Notes: generated from the letters alone by a model not told the origin. A stretch of 50,046 nucleotides of DNA from Pediococcus parvulus (GCF_007990205.1 NZ_BJWE01000010.1:1-50046), one strand, 5' to 3'. Counted from the first letter of the stretch, positions 26,355-34,083 are shown. Translations and numbers: made by a program.

Positions 26355-26382
26355 ATTATAGTTCTTCTAAATGAAAATTCAA
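26355..26382 (-). promoter_or_regulatory. promoter of second opp operon
   Basis: TTGAAT (26382-26377) and TATAAT (26360-26355) are separated by 16 bases on the minus strand. This leaves an untranslated leader of about 60 AT-rich bases. The oppA1-3 downstream box is absent. Confidence 0.65.
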
Positions 26383-26471
26383 CCTTTATTTTGTATTTAA
26401 CAATCAACTATGCCTTATATAAATTCGCCAAAATCCCGTTAACAATAGGAAATTTCAAATGATTAGATACA

Positions 26472-26510
26472 ACAAAAAGACTCATAATAAATTAATATTA
26501 TGAGTCTTGT
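26472..26510 (-). terminator. terminator of the amino acid ABC operon
   Basis: A perfect 13-bp stem AAGACTCATAATA/TATTATGAGTCTT with a 6-base loop is followed by a T-run on the minus strand. It separates this operon from the second opp operon. Confidence 0.88.
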
Positions 26511-26539
26511 TACAAAAATATGATAATATTTTTAAATTT

Positions 26540-27193
26540 TTACGCCAAACGTTTCTCCAAATAGTGTGACAAAATCGAAAGGAGATAACAGACCACAAAA
26601 TACATCACTGCCAAGGCTAAAAACATTGGCAAAATGTAATTACTGTTTTGCCCATAGATAATCTGCGCGTGATACATCAAATCTGGCAAAACGATGATTG
26701 TTGCCAATGACGTATCCTTAATCAGCGAAATAAACTGACTTACAATCGTTGGAATCATTTTTTTCTGAGCCTGAGGTAACACAATATGCCACATAGCTTG
26801 CCAATAAGTTAATCCATTGGCACGAGCACCCTCCATTTGGCCTGAATCTACAGCGCCAATACCACTTCGAATAATTTCCGCTAACATTGCAGACTCGAAA
26901 ATACTCATTGCCAAAATGGACGACCAAATTGGATTTAAACGAATGCCAATGTTTGGTAACCCAAAGTAGGTGAAGAAGATGATCAACAGCAGTGGCAAAT
27001 TTCGGATTAAATCAATGATAAAGCCGACAATGGCAGATAAGTATTTCACCTTAATGTACCGAATCAACCCCAGAATAGCACCTAAAATATAGCTAAACAC
27101 AATCGAGATGACCGAAACTTCAATTGTAATCCACAGACCCTCTAATAAATAACGGAGGTCAACCCAAGAATACGCATTAATAAAGTTTTGCAT
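26540..27193 (-). CDS. polar amino acid ABC transporter permease (second subunit)
   Basis: HisM/GlnP-type inner membrane permease of 217 residues. It carries the family loop ESAMLAEIIRSGIGAVDSGQ (then MEGARANGLTYWQAM), which docks the ATPase, and the C-terminal LSILSHYLEKRL. It pairs with the 212-residue permease encoded 13 bases upstream to form the channel of the GlnQ-type importer. Confidence 0.9.
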   Translation of the reverse strand: MQNFINAYSWVDLRYLLEGLWITIEVSVISIVFSYILGAILGLIRYIKVKYLSAIVGFIIDLIRNLPLLLIIFFTYFGLPNIGIRLNPIWSSILAMSIFESAMLAEIIRSGIGAVDSGQMEGARANGLTYWQAMWHIVLPQAQKKMIPTIVSQFISLIKDTSLATIIVLPDLMYHAQIIYGQNSNYILPMFLALAVMYFVVCYLLSILSHYLEKRLA

Positions 27194-27206
27194 TTTTCTT
27201 CACCCC

Positions 27207-27845
27207 CTAATCCAATCGTTTTTCGAGATAGCGCATGTAATAACTTAACGGCATGGTGATGATTAAATACAAAACACCCACCACAAAATACGCGTTTAAC
27301 GTATCAAAACTTGTAGAAGCAATTGTATTGCCTTGATACATCAAATCAAAACCAGCTACGAAGGCAAGTACAGAAGAATTCTTCACCAGATTAATAAACT
27401 GATTACCCAATGGTGGAATGACAATTCTAAATGCTTGTGGTAAAACAATGTAACGCATAGCTTGAGTGAATGTCATCCCGTTTGCGCGAGAGCCTTCCAT
27501 TTGTCCAGAGTCCACGGATTGAATCCCTGAACGCACCGTTTCTGCAATAAATGCCGAAGTGTAAATGGTTAGCCCAATTGTTCCGGCAGTGAACCCATTT
27601 ACCTTCACAAAAAACATGGGAATGACCACGTAAAAGAACATGGTAATAACCAATAAAGGAATGTTCCGGAAAACTTCAATATAAATTCTGGCGATCACCC
27701 GTAAAGTTTTACTTGGCACCACTTCAAAAATAGCGAAAAACGATCCGATGATCAAACTAAAAAATAGGGCTAAAATACTACACAATAGGGTTTGGCCTAA
27801 ACCATACAGAAGATCTTGCCAATGATTTGCGATTATACTAATCAT
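27207..27845 (-). CDS. polar amino acid ABC transporter permease (first subunit)
   Basis: HisQ/GlnM-type permease of 212 residues. The conserved coupling region TSAFIAETVRSGIQSVDSGQ continues into MEGSRANGMTFTQAM. The C-terminus is YYMRYLEKRLD. Its ATG overlaps the stop of the binding-protein gene by four bases (ATGA), a coupled arrangement. The two permeases resemble each other, as usual for this family. Confidence 0.9.
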   Translation of the reverse strand: MISIIANHWQDLLYGLGQTLLCSILALFFSLIIGSFFAIFEVVPSKTLRVIARIYIEVFRNIPLLVITMFFYVVIPMFFVKVNGFTAGTIGLTIYTSAFIAETVRSGIQSVDSGQMEGSRANGMTFTQAMRYIVLPQAFRIVIPPLGNQFINLVKNSSVLAFVAGFDLMYQGNTIASTSFDTLNAYFVVGVLYLIITMPLSYYMRYLEKRLD

Positions 27846-28675
27846 TTTTCTGCCTCCTTATAGTCAAATCCAGCGATATTACCAAACCACTTTTTAACAA
27901 TTTTGTTATACTGCCCGTTTTTACGAAGTTCTTTCAAAGCCACATTAATTTGGTTAACAAAGGATTTTTGCCCCTTATTAACTGCAATTCCATATGGCTC
28001 TTTTGTAAAGGCACCACCGACAACTTTATACCCAGGATTTTCAACTGCCATCCCTAGCAATATGCCGTTATCCGTAGTTAATGCCTTCCCTTGCCCAGAT
28101 TTCAATGCCTGTAAGGCTTGGGCATAATCTTGTAATTCCAGAACCTTAGCTTTAGGCGCTACTTTTTCAAAATTAGCTACAGAATTAGCGCCAGTTACCG
28201 CCAGAACTTGGGTACCCGATACATTTAAATCTTTGACACTTTTGATTGAACTTCCCTTTTTGACCAACAATGACTGGCCGGCATTGAAATAGTGATTAGA
28301 AAAATCAACCACCTTTTCCCGATCTGGGGTAATGGTCATGGTTGCAATTACGGCATCAATATTACCGTTTTTTAACAGAGGAATTCGAGTTTGACTAGAT
28401 ACCTGAATAAAGCTGGCTTTACCTGAAGGTCCCAAAATTTGTTTGGTAATTGCTTTGGCCATGTCAACATCAAAACCCTTAATTTGAGAATCCTGAACAT
28501 CCATCAGTCCAAACAATTTGGTATCTGCTTTAACTCCCCAGACAATCGTGTTTGTTTGCTTGGCGCGGCTCAAAACACTTTGGTTAGCAGCTTTTTTCGT
28601 CCCACAACTACTAAGTACTAAAACTAGTAAGCACAGTGAGGTGAGCAAGACTAAATAACGTATTAATTTTTTCAT
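27842..28675 (-). CDS. polar amino acid-binding lipoprotein
   Basis: Extracellular solute-binding protein, SBP family 3, 277 residues. The signal ends LSSC with the lipidated cysteine at about residue 24. The fold is marked by WGVKADTKLFGLMD, GFDVDMAKAITKQI, ATMTITPDREKVVDFSNHYF and GKALTTDNGILLGMAVEN. The GFDVDMA and TITPDREK motifs are typical of glutamine/glutamate-type receptors. The specific ligand (Glu, Gln, Asp or Asn) cannot be fixed by eye. Confidence 0.88.
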   Translation of the reverse strand: MKKLIRYLVLLTSLCLLVLVLSSCGTKKAANQSVLSRAKQTNTIVWGVKADTKLFGLMDVQDSQIKGFDVDMAKAITKQILGPSGKASFIQVSSQTRIPLLKNGNIDAVIATMTITPDREKVVDFSNHYFNAGQSLLVKKGSSIKSVKDLNVSGTQVLAVTGANSVANFEKVAPKAKVLELQDYAQALQALKSGQGKALTTDNGILLGMAVENPGYKVVGGAFTKEPYGIAVNKGQKSFVNQINVALKELRKNGQYNKIVKKWFGNIAGFDYKEAEK

Positions 28676-28689
28676 GCTTAATGCCCCCT

Positions 28690-29430
28690 CTAGTGCTTAA
28701 TAATTTTGCTAAGGAACTGACGGGCACGCTCATTTGTTGGCTGGCCATCAAAGAAACTTTCTTTAGAGTCATCTTCCAAAATCCGACCATCAGCCATAAA
28801 AATAACACGGTCTCCCACTTCACGGGCAAATCCCATTTCATGCGTAACCACCAACATGGTCATACTGGAATCGCGAGCAATATCCTTCATAACATTCAAA
28901 ACATCATCAATCATTTCAGGATCCAGTGCGGACGTTGGCTCATCAAATAAAATACACTTAGGATGCATAGCTAAACTTCTCGCAATCGCAATTCGTTGTG
29001 ATTGTCCACCAGATAGTTGTGCAGGATAGCTATCCGCTTTATCCGCCAAACCAACCTGATCTAAAAGCTCCATTGCCACTTTTTTATTCTCAGTTTCATT
29101 ACGTTTCAAGACAATTCGCGGTGCAATCATGATGTTTTCAAGCACCGTCTTATTTTGATAGAGGTTAAAATGCTGGAAAACCATCCCGACATTTTTCCGA
29201 ATCTTGTTCATATCCGTTTTTCTGTCGGCTAAATCAAAGCCATCAACGATTAATTGCCCACTATTAATAAGTTCCAGACCATTAACTGTTCGAATCAAAG
29301 TACTTTTACCTGAACCAGAAGGACCGATTAAAACCACAGTTTCTCCCGCTTCAATCGTTAAATTAATATTATGCAGTGCGTGAAATTTTCCATAGTACTT
29401 TTCGACATCGTGAAATTCGATCATTGACAT
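28690..29430 (-). CDS. polar amino acid ABC transporter ATP-binding protein, GlnQ type
   Basis: First gene of the operon, 246 residues. Walker A GPSGSGKST, Q-loop VFQHFNLYQNKTVLENI, signature LSGGQSQRIAIARSLA and Walker B CILFDEPTSALDPEM are followed by the H-loop VVTHEM. It powers uptake through the two downstream permeases. It is preceded by a leader of about 115 bases with mutually exclusive pairing (29454-29529) and a consensus promoter. Confidence 0.93.
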   Translation of the reverse strand: MSMIEFHDVEKYYGKFHALHNINLTIEAGETVVLIGPSGSGKSTLIRTVNGLELINSGQLIVDGFDLADRKTDMNKIRKNVGMVFQHFNLYQNKTVLENIMIAPRIVLKRNETENKKVAMELLDQVGLADKADSYPAQLSGGQSQRIAIARSLAMHPKCILFDEPTSALDPEMIDDVLNVMKDIARDSSMTMLVVTHEMGFAREVGDRVIFMADGRILEDDSKESFFDGQPTNERARQFLSKIIKH

Positions 29431-29453
29431 TAGTCTTACCTCTTTTTCTTTCT

Positions 29454-29529
29454 ATGTATTACGTTAGCACTCTGCGGTTGGAATACCAGAAAATTTGTGT
29501 TCATCCCCAGATTACATACTGTAATACAT
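29454..29529 (-). promoter_or_regulatory. possible alternative-pairing leader of the GlnQ operon
   Basis: In the minus-strand leader RNA, AUGUAUUAC (29529-29521) can pair perfectly over 9 bp with GUAAUACAU (29462-29454), just upstream of the GAGG ribosome site. It can instead form a short local hairpin with GUAAU (29515-29511). Mutually exclusive pairing is the layout of attenuators and translational switches. It fits no riboswitch class I recognise. Confidence 0.4.
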
Positions 29530-29544
29530 ACTTCCATTATATCA

Positions 29545-29573
29545 ATTTTAAAGTACAAAAAAGAACCTGTCAA
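29545..29573 (-). promoter_or_regulatory. promoter of the GlnQ operon
   Basis: Perfect -35 TTGACA (29573-29568), a 17-base spacer and TAAAAT (29550-29545). A TATAAT sits 7 bases further downstream but lacks a correctly spaced -35. Confidence 0.7.
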
Positions 29574-29628
29574 AATTTTGGTCAATTCAACAGATTTCCT
29601 TTTTTATTTATCAAACAATAACCAAAAT

Positions 29629-30495
29629 CTAGTACGATCTACGTCTTGTTTGAGTTCCATTATTATCTCGTTTTTGATACGCCATTTGAATTTTTGCAGC
29701 ATATGGTGACTCCTCGGTCATCAAGGTTGAGCGCCCGGCAAATTTACGTTGACCGCCAATCAAAACGGCCTGTGCCAGATAAAGCTGATACTGTTTTTTC
29801 GCATCAAAATAATTAGACAATCCTACACTAGCAACGTGACCGATCCGGTATAAATTCATTTGATTCATACCTGCATAAATATTTGCCTCGCCGTTTTCTT
29901 CACGGAGCTCAAAATATGGAAACGGAATTCCTTCGCCAATTGCATAAACTGCTGAATCATTTGAATCCTGCAGATGCGTAATAATTTCATCATCCGAAAG
30001 GCCTTCATAATCTGCCATTGCAAAATTATTTTGAATCATTTGTTCAGCCAACTGATTAATATTGTATACTTCGCGTTGCGTCGACTTAATTGTCGCAGGT
30101 AAAATTGTGTTTTTTTCAAAGATACCAGTTGATGGCACAATTGCGCGACGACCACGTTCATGTTGATGCAAACGTTGACGTAACTCTTCATTTTCTGAAA
30201 CTTCACGTGGTTTTCCACCTAATAATTTTTCGATTTTAGGCGAAATATCAAATGGCGGTGCCTTTTTTGTGAAATAAAAAAAGATATTCATGATCAGGAA
30301 ATATAGAAAAATCAGAAAAATCGCAATAAATCCTAAACCTCGCACCCAACGACCATTTTCGAAGAAACGGAAAGCCAGGTACAACATATAGAAATTACCA
30401 ACAAATCCGATAATTGTATAAATCCGGTTTTTTAGTTTTAAGTTGACATTAATATACCCTAAATAGTGGTTAATCATATCAATGACTGTAAACAA
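29629..30495 (-). CDS. uncharacterised membrane-anchored protein
   Basis: Protein of 288 residues I do not recognise by name. Two membrane helices lie near the N-terminus (about 26-44 and 52-75), so it is anchored with a large cytoplasmic domain. That domain includes PPFDISPKIEKLLGGKPREV, a charged stretch (ENEELRQRLHQHERGRR), and FAMADYEGLSDDEIITHLQD. It ends in a basic tail (TQTRRRSY). The TTG start at 30495 follows AAGGAGTG. It lies 19 bases after the serine-rich protein gene, so the pair is probably co-transcribed and may act together at the cell surface. Confidence 0.7.
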   Translation of the reverse strand: MFTVIDMINHYLGYINVNLKLKNRIYTIIGFVGNFYMLYLAFRFFENGRWVRGLGFIAIFLIFLYFLIMNIFFYFTKKAPPFDISPKIEKLLGGKPREVSENEELRQRLHQHERGRRAIVPSTGIFEKNTILPATIKSTQREVYNINQLAEQMIQNNFAMADYEGLSDDEIITHLQDSNDSAVYAIGEGIPFPYFELREENGEANIYAGMNQMNLYRIGHVASVGLSNYFDAKKQYQLYLAQAVLIGGQRKFAGRSTLMTEESPYAAKIQMAYQKRDNNGTQTRRRSY

Positions 30496-30514
30496 TTTCC
30501 ATCACTCCTTCCAA

Positions 30515-30997
30515 TTAATCGTCTGTATTATCCTGCGTTGTAGTTGTGGGGGTGCTACTACTTGACGAACTTGCTTTAGTGGTTGAACTAGCAGCACTAG
30601 ACGACTGGGTAGCCGCTGAACTACTTGCCTTTTTTGCTGTAGACGCACTGCTTGAATAAGTGCTTGAAGCAGAATTTGCGGATGAACTATCCGTCGAACT
30701 ACTTTGCGTCGCATCAGAGCTTGACGAACTAGACGAACTACTTGGATCAGAAGAGCTACTGGAACTATCCTCGCTGGAACTACTTTCTTTGCTACTATCT
30801 GAACTTTCCTTTTTTGAAGAATCTTTATTACTCTTGCTTGATGATGAAGCCTTATTGACTGATTCTGTTTGCGCACTCACAGCTCCACCGTCTGTTGTGC
30901 CAGTCACCTTATTTACCACAACATTAGTGGCACTCAGTGCAATCAAAATACTTACAATTGCAAATGGTGTAATAAATGGTGGCGTTCGATATGCCAT
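30515..30997 (-). CDS. serine-rich membrane-anchored extracytoplasmic protein
   Basis: Protein of 160 residues: a short N-terminus, one hydrophobic helix (about 8-28), then a low-complexity region (about 48-150) dominated by serine with some alanine, lysine and aspartate. It ends STPTTTTQDNTDD. It was probably exported as an uncleaved signal-anchored protein, with the Ser/Thr tail a candidate for O-glycosylation or wall spanning. The repetitive codons create long open frames on the other strand and frame (30660-31040 plus; 30502-30876 minus) that are artefacts. AGGAGAAGAGG precedes the ATG. Confidence 0.7.
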   Translation of the reverse strand: MAYRTPPFITPFAIVSILIALSATNVVVNKVTGTTDGGAVSAQTESVNKASSSSKSNKDSSKKESSDSSKESSSSEDSSSSSSDPSSSSSSSSSDATQSSSTDSSSANSASSTYSSSASTAKKASSSAATQSSSAASSTTKASSSSSSTPTTTTQDNTDD

Positions 30998-31109
30998 AGC
31001 CTCTTCTCCTCCCCTTTTTAAATGGTTAGTTAAACTTTAACAAATTCACTGTCATTTTAAAGACTAAACATTAAATCCATATTAATTCTTTAAATTTGTA
31101 AACAAAGCC

Positions 31110-31550
31110 TTAAACAGTCCCAATTTTTTTTGCACAATCTGCACATAAGCCGTAAAGTTCGAAGCGATGACCAGAAATTTGGTAACCCGGTAGTTGACGC
31201 TCAAAAAAATCTAAAGGACACATTTCAACTTCTTCAACCTTGCCGCAGTTGGTACAGATAAAATGATGATGATGTTGATGCGTCACATCACACTGGTATT
31301 TTACCTGAGCGTGTTCACCTTTAATAATTTGTTCCACTAAACCAATCTGTTCGAATTCCTTCAAATTACGATAAACCGTATTATGACTCATCTTCGGATA
31401 ATTGGATCGCATTTGTTCATCCACTTGGGTCACATCCACATAATGATTTTCATGTTGTGCCATAATTTCAATAAGTGTCTGTCGCTGTTTCGTTATTTTA
31501 AAATGGTTTTGTTGTAAAATTTCAATGGCTTGTGCTACTTTTGTATCCAT
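31110..31550 (-). CDS. Fur-family metal or peroxide-responsive repressor
   Basis: Ferric uptake regulator family protein of 146 residues. The N-terminal winged helix contains ITKQRQTLIEIM and SHNTVYRNLKEFEQIGLV. The C-terminal dimerisation domain has a histidine cluster (91-96) and two CXXC pairs (C99/C102 and C136/C139) that bind a structural zinc. Fur, Zur and PerR cannot be separated with certainty. The palindrome AGTAATTATTACT in its own promoter region contains GTAATNATTAC, the core of the Bacillus Zur box, suggesting zinc response and autoregulation. No metal transporter gene is adjacent. Confidence 0.88.
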   Translation of the reverse strand: MDTKVAQAIEILQQNHFKITKQRQTLIEIMAQHENHYVDVTQVDEQMRSNYPKMSHNTVYRNLKEFEQIGLVEQIIKGEHAQVKYQCDVTHQHHHHFICTNCGKVEEVEMCPLDFFERQLPGYQISGHRFELYGLCADCAKKIGTV

Positions 31551-31572
31551 GTTTGTTCCCCTAACTTTAAAT

Positions 31573-31585
31573 AGTAATAATTACT
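31573..31585 (-). promoter_or_regulatory. candidate Fur/Zur operator
   Basis: A perfect 6-1-6 palindrome AGTAATTATTACT lies 23 bases upstream of the Fur-family start. The core GTAATNATTAC matches the Zur-box core known from Bacillus. Confidence 0.55.
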
Positions 31586-31624
31586 CTTTAGAAAGCTTAT
31601 CATAATTAGCCCAAACATGACAGA

Positions 31625-32197
31625 TTATTGATTGGCTACCGAATTTGTTAATTCTTGCATAATCACATCAATCTGTTTGCGTGCGTTTTCCCAATGATCA
31701 TTTAGTATCACATGGGCTTTTCCTTTTAATTCCTGTGGCAATTGCAAATCACGCTGATATTCTTCACTTGCAATTCGTTTTTGCACCATTTCAGTATCAT
31801 CGCCTCGTTTTTTCAGTCGATTGACCAAATTAGTATGATTGGAAACAGTTAAATACAAAACAACGACTTGCTCACCCAACTGTTGCTCATAAGTCACGGC
31901 ACCTTTGGTATCGAGAACGATACTGACTAGCGGATTTCGTTGCCAACCAATCTCCAATCCTTCATAAGAAGAACCATAATGATAACCCGAATACACGACG
32001 TTTTCAAGATAATGGTTATCAAAAAAACTGCGATCTGTTTCAAAATAATAATCTTTTCCGTTCACTTCGCCCTTACGCGCCGGTCGCGTCGTATGCGTAA
32101 TGACTTGTGGCACGCGATAATAGGTTTTTAAATAGTCACTAACTGTTGTTTTACCAGTCCCAGTTGCACCAGTAATTACAATGATTTTATTAGTCAA
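31625..32197 (-). CDS. guanylate-kinase-like P-loop protein
   Basis: Small nucleotide kinase-like protein of 190 residues from TTG at 32197 (7 bases after GGAG); a GTG at 32206 is an alternative. Walker A GATGTGKT occupies residues 10-17. The guanylate kinase core follows (HTTRPARKGEVNGKDYYFET, then VYSGYHYGSS for GMP binding, and a lid region with VNRLKKRGDD). Housekeeping Gmk is normally longer and linked to rpoZ, so this is probably a paralog with uncertain substrate. The longer frame to 32485 adds a non-homologous N-terminus and is rejected. Confidence 0.8.
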   Translation of the reverse strand: MTNKIIVITGATGTGKTTVSDYLKTYYRVPQVITHTTRPARKGEVNGKDYYFETDRSFFDNHYLENVVYSGYHYGSSYEGLEIGWQRNPLVSIVLDTKGAVTYEQQLGEQVVVLYLTVSNHTNLVNRLKKRGDDTEMVQKRIASEEYQRDLQLPQELKGKAHVILNDHWENARKQIDVIMQELTNSVANQ

Positions 32198-32222
32198 TTT
32201 TTTCACTCCATAAGTATATGTG

Positions 32223-32251
32223 TTGTCTTTTATTGTAACATGCTGTAGAAT
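32223..32251 (+). promoter_or_regulatory. promoter of the 59-residue small protein
   Basis: TTGTCT (32223-32228), a 17-base spacer and TAGAAT (32246-32251), on the plus strand, 85 bases before the start codon. Confidence 0.5.
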
Positions 32252-32336
32252 AAAAAAATAAAGTTTGATGTAAGCGATTTCTTGATTTTCTGAAATCTTT
32301 TCAACTAAAAAAATAAAACTAAGGAGGGTTATTATT

Positions 32337-32516
32337 ATGACCTTTGAAAAATACAGTAACAATTGGTTCACCATCGCACTCGACACTGAAAAACAAGTTT
32401 TTATCGCCAACGATAAGACCAACCCCAATTTTGAAGCAACCGGAATTACCATTGAATCTGCTGTGCAAAACTTGAAAACTATCATGGCTATTCAAGGTAA
32501 TTTACAAGATGCATAA
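32337..32516 (+). CDS. conserved-looking 59-residue small protein
   Basis: A short gene with one of the strongest ribosome sites in the window (AAGGAGG at 32321-32327, 9 bases before ATG). It encodes 59 residues starting MTFEKYSNNWFTIALDTEKQ and ending MAIQGNLQDA. It is acidic, has no membrane segment and looks like a compact alpha/beta fold. It has its own promoter upstream and a shared strong terminator downstream, so it is a stand-alone transcription unit divergent from the guanylate-kinase-like gene. I do not recognise a function. Confidence 0.75.
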   Translation: MTFEKYSNNWFTIALDTEKQVFIANDKTNPNFEATGITIESAVQNLKTIMAIQGNLQDA

Positions 32517-32540
32517 ATCGGCAATAGCTAACGCCAAAAT

Positions 32541-32603
32541 AAAATTAGAACAATAACTTTGGTACCTTCATGAAAGATACCGCGTTATTGTTCTAATTTT
32601 TTT
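32541..32603. terminator. bidirectional terminator, small protein / ECF S-component
   Basis: A perfect 16-bp outer stem AAATTAGAACAATAAC/GTTATTGTTCTAATTT, with an inner GGTA/TACC pairing, is followed by seven T on the plus side and the complementary run on the minus side. Confidence 0.88.
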
Positions 32604-33153
32604 ACAATAATCCAGAACGATTTAAAATTTTCTTTAATGGATAGTATAGAATCATCACTAACACAAACGTCGTAATTGAATTAACGATGGTGGCTGGCTC
32701 ACTTGCAATCGCGCCAACAACTGCCGCGTGCCACTGCATACCTTGATACGCCACACCCTCAATCAACGAGTTGCCGAACGAAGTAAAAATCTTCGTTAAG
32801 CCGGCCACAAATGCCACAATGACAATATGCCACTTTTTTGTATCATCCCGGCGGAATAACCGAAATACCAGTGTCACTACCACGGCCACAATAACGACCT
32901 CGAGGATCGTCAGATAGGCAGTACTGGCATAGCCATGGGTCACATCAAACAATCCTAAACCGATGGCACCAGCCAAAGTTCCGTAACCAAAACCAAGAAA
33001 CATGATGGCTAATGCGGTTAATGCATTGCCAAAATGTACGAATGGCCTCCCGATTAAGGCCGGAATTGGAATTTGAAAAACAGAAATCCCAATGAAGATA
33101 ATCGCGGCAAATAACGCCGTCACAACAATTTTTCTTAATTGATTATTATGCAT
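32602..33153 (-). CDS. ECF transporter S-component, probably for a vitamin B6 compound
   Basis: Membrane substrate-binding (S) subunit of an energy-coupling-factor vitamin importer, 183 residues with about six hydrophobic helices. The start LRKIVVTALFAAIIFIGISV and the following GRPFVHFGNALTALAIMFLG are typical of the family. It needs the shared EcfAA'T module, which is not encoded here. Its ribosome site lies in the last codons of the pyridoxal-kinase gene, 4 bases upstream, so the two are translationally coupled. That link makes pyridoxine/pyridoxal the best substrate guess (compare PdxU-type S-components). Hydroxymethylpyrimidine or another vitamin is possible. Confidence 0.82.
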   Translation of the reverse strand: MHNNQLRKIVVTALFAAIIFIGISVFQIPIPALIGRPFVHFGNALTALAIMFLGFGYGTLAGAIGLGLFDVTHGYASTAYLTILEVVIVAVVVTLVFRLFRRDDTKKWHIVIVAFVAGLTKIFTSFGNSLIEGVAYQGMQWHAAVVGAIASEPATIVNSITTFVLVMILYYPLKKILNRSGLL

Positions 33154-33157
33154 AACT

Positions 33158-33988
33158 CTAACTCCCCTTATACGTTAATATCTTTGATAAAACTGATGGT
33201 ATAACAATTCCTATCCGTGAATCTCGTGAAAACTGTTTGATAGTATCTGTTACTGCCGCACTTGTCCATTGGTTCGCCAATTTTAGTGCCATTAAAAAAG
33301 TATCACCACTTAAAAGAAACCCAAACACTAAACTTGAAAAAAGGTCCCCGGTCCCAAAAAAGTTTCCGCTGATTTTTGCTGAAGATACATAGGTGAAGCT
33401 TTTGTCACTTAAAAATGCTGTGCCAATTTGATTGTTTAGTTCAACGCCAGTAATGCCAACATCGGCTACCCCAGTTTTTTGACTCAATTTTTCTAATATA
33501 ATCCTTAGGTGTTGTTCATCTATAGTGATGGGAACAGTTTGACCAATTAAAAAGCAGGCTTCAGTCAAATTGGGTAGTAGCACTTGTGCATGTCGGCAAA
33601 GTAGCAAATAGTCATCCACCACGCCTTGTGCCATGCCAGAATATAATTTGCCATGATCCGCAAAAGCTGGATCAAGGACCACCAACTTCGAAGCATTTTC
33701 CGCCAATAGCAAATGAATCTCTTCATAAACTTGCGTTTCACTTCCGAGATAACCAACTAATATATTCTCAAAGCCTACGTCTGCTTGATGCCAGTGTTTT
33801 TGAAATTTAGACAAGTTTTTCGCCACAGACAGCGTTGCAGGTTTACCAAAACCACCGGTGTGTGTTGATAGAATCATAGATGGCAAAATACTTGGCTGGA
33901 TGCCAAATGCCGTTATCACTGGAATCGCTATGCTTAATGAAACTGATCCTACAGATGATAAATCCTCAATTAATAACGTTTGCTTGAT
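33158..33988 (-). CDS. pyridoxal/pyridoxamine kinase (apparent AUC start)
   Basis: Ribokinase-superfamily vitamin B6 kinase that phosphorylates pyridoxal, pyridoxine or pyridoxamine with ATP. Read from 33988 it has 276 residues and the expected N-terminus KQTLLIEDLSSVGSVSLS (then IAIPVITAFGIQPSILP), the STHTGGFG substrate loop and the GTGDLF anion-hole/catalytic Asp motif. An in-frame TGA lies just upstream, and the first GTG (33919) would delete the first strand and the D-S-G-type substrate motif. The codon at the homologous start position is ATC, six bases after GGGAGGGG. It is co-transcribed with the ECF S-component. Either AUC initiates or the gene is defective. Confidence 0.82.
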   Translation of the reverse strand: MKQTLLIEDLSSVGSVSLSIAIPVITAFGIQPSILPSMILSTHTGGFGKPATLSVAKNLSKFQKHWHQADVGFENILVGYLGSETQVYEEIHLLLAENASKLVVLDPAFADHGKLYSGMAQGVVDDYLLLCRHAQVLLPNLTEACFLIGQTVPITIDEQHLRIILEKLSQKTGVADVGITGVELNNQIGTAFLSDKSFTYVSSAKISGNFFGTGDLFSSLVFGFLLSGDTFLMALKLANQWTSAAVTDTIKQFSRDSRIGIVIPSVLSKILTYKGS

Positions 33989-34020
33989 CTTGATCCCCTC
34001 CCATCAAAACAATTTTTTAC

Positions 34021-34029
34021 ATTATACCA
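34021..34029 (-). promoter_or_regulatory. promoter element of the B6 kinase operon
   Basis: TGGTATAAT on the minus strand is an extended -10 about 30 bases upstream of the start position. The -35 is weak. Confidence 0.5.
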
Positions 34030-34083
34030 TGATTAGTACTCAAGGCCTGTTCACTAACTATTACTTGCAGAAACATCGATCCT

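Noticed and set aside
30660-31040. Leu/Glu-rich plus-strand frame and Arg/Gln-rich minus-strand frame over the serine-rich gene
   Set aside because: They are frame shadows of a repetitive serine codon tract.
32198-32485. N-terminal extension of the guanylate-kinase-like protein
   Set aside because: It crosses the divergent small-protein promoter and gene start and has no homology to kinase N-termini; TTG 32197 has a proper ribosome site.
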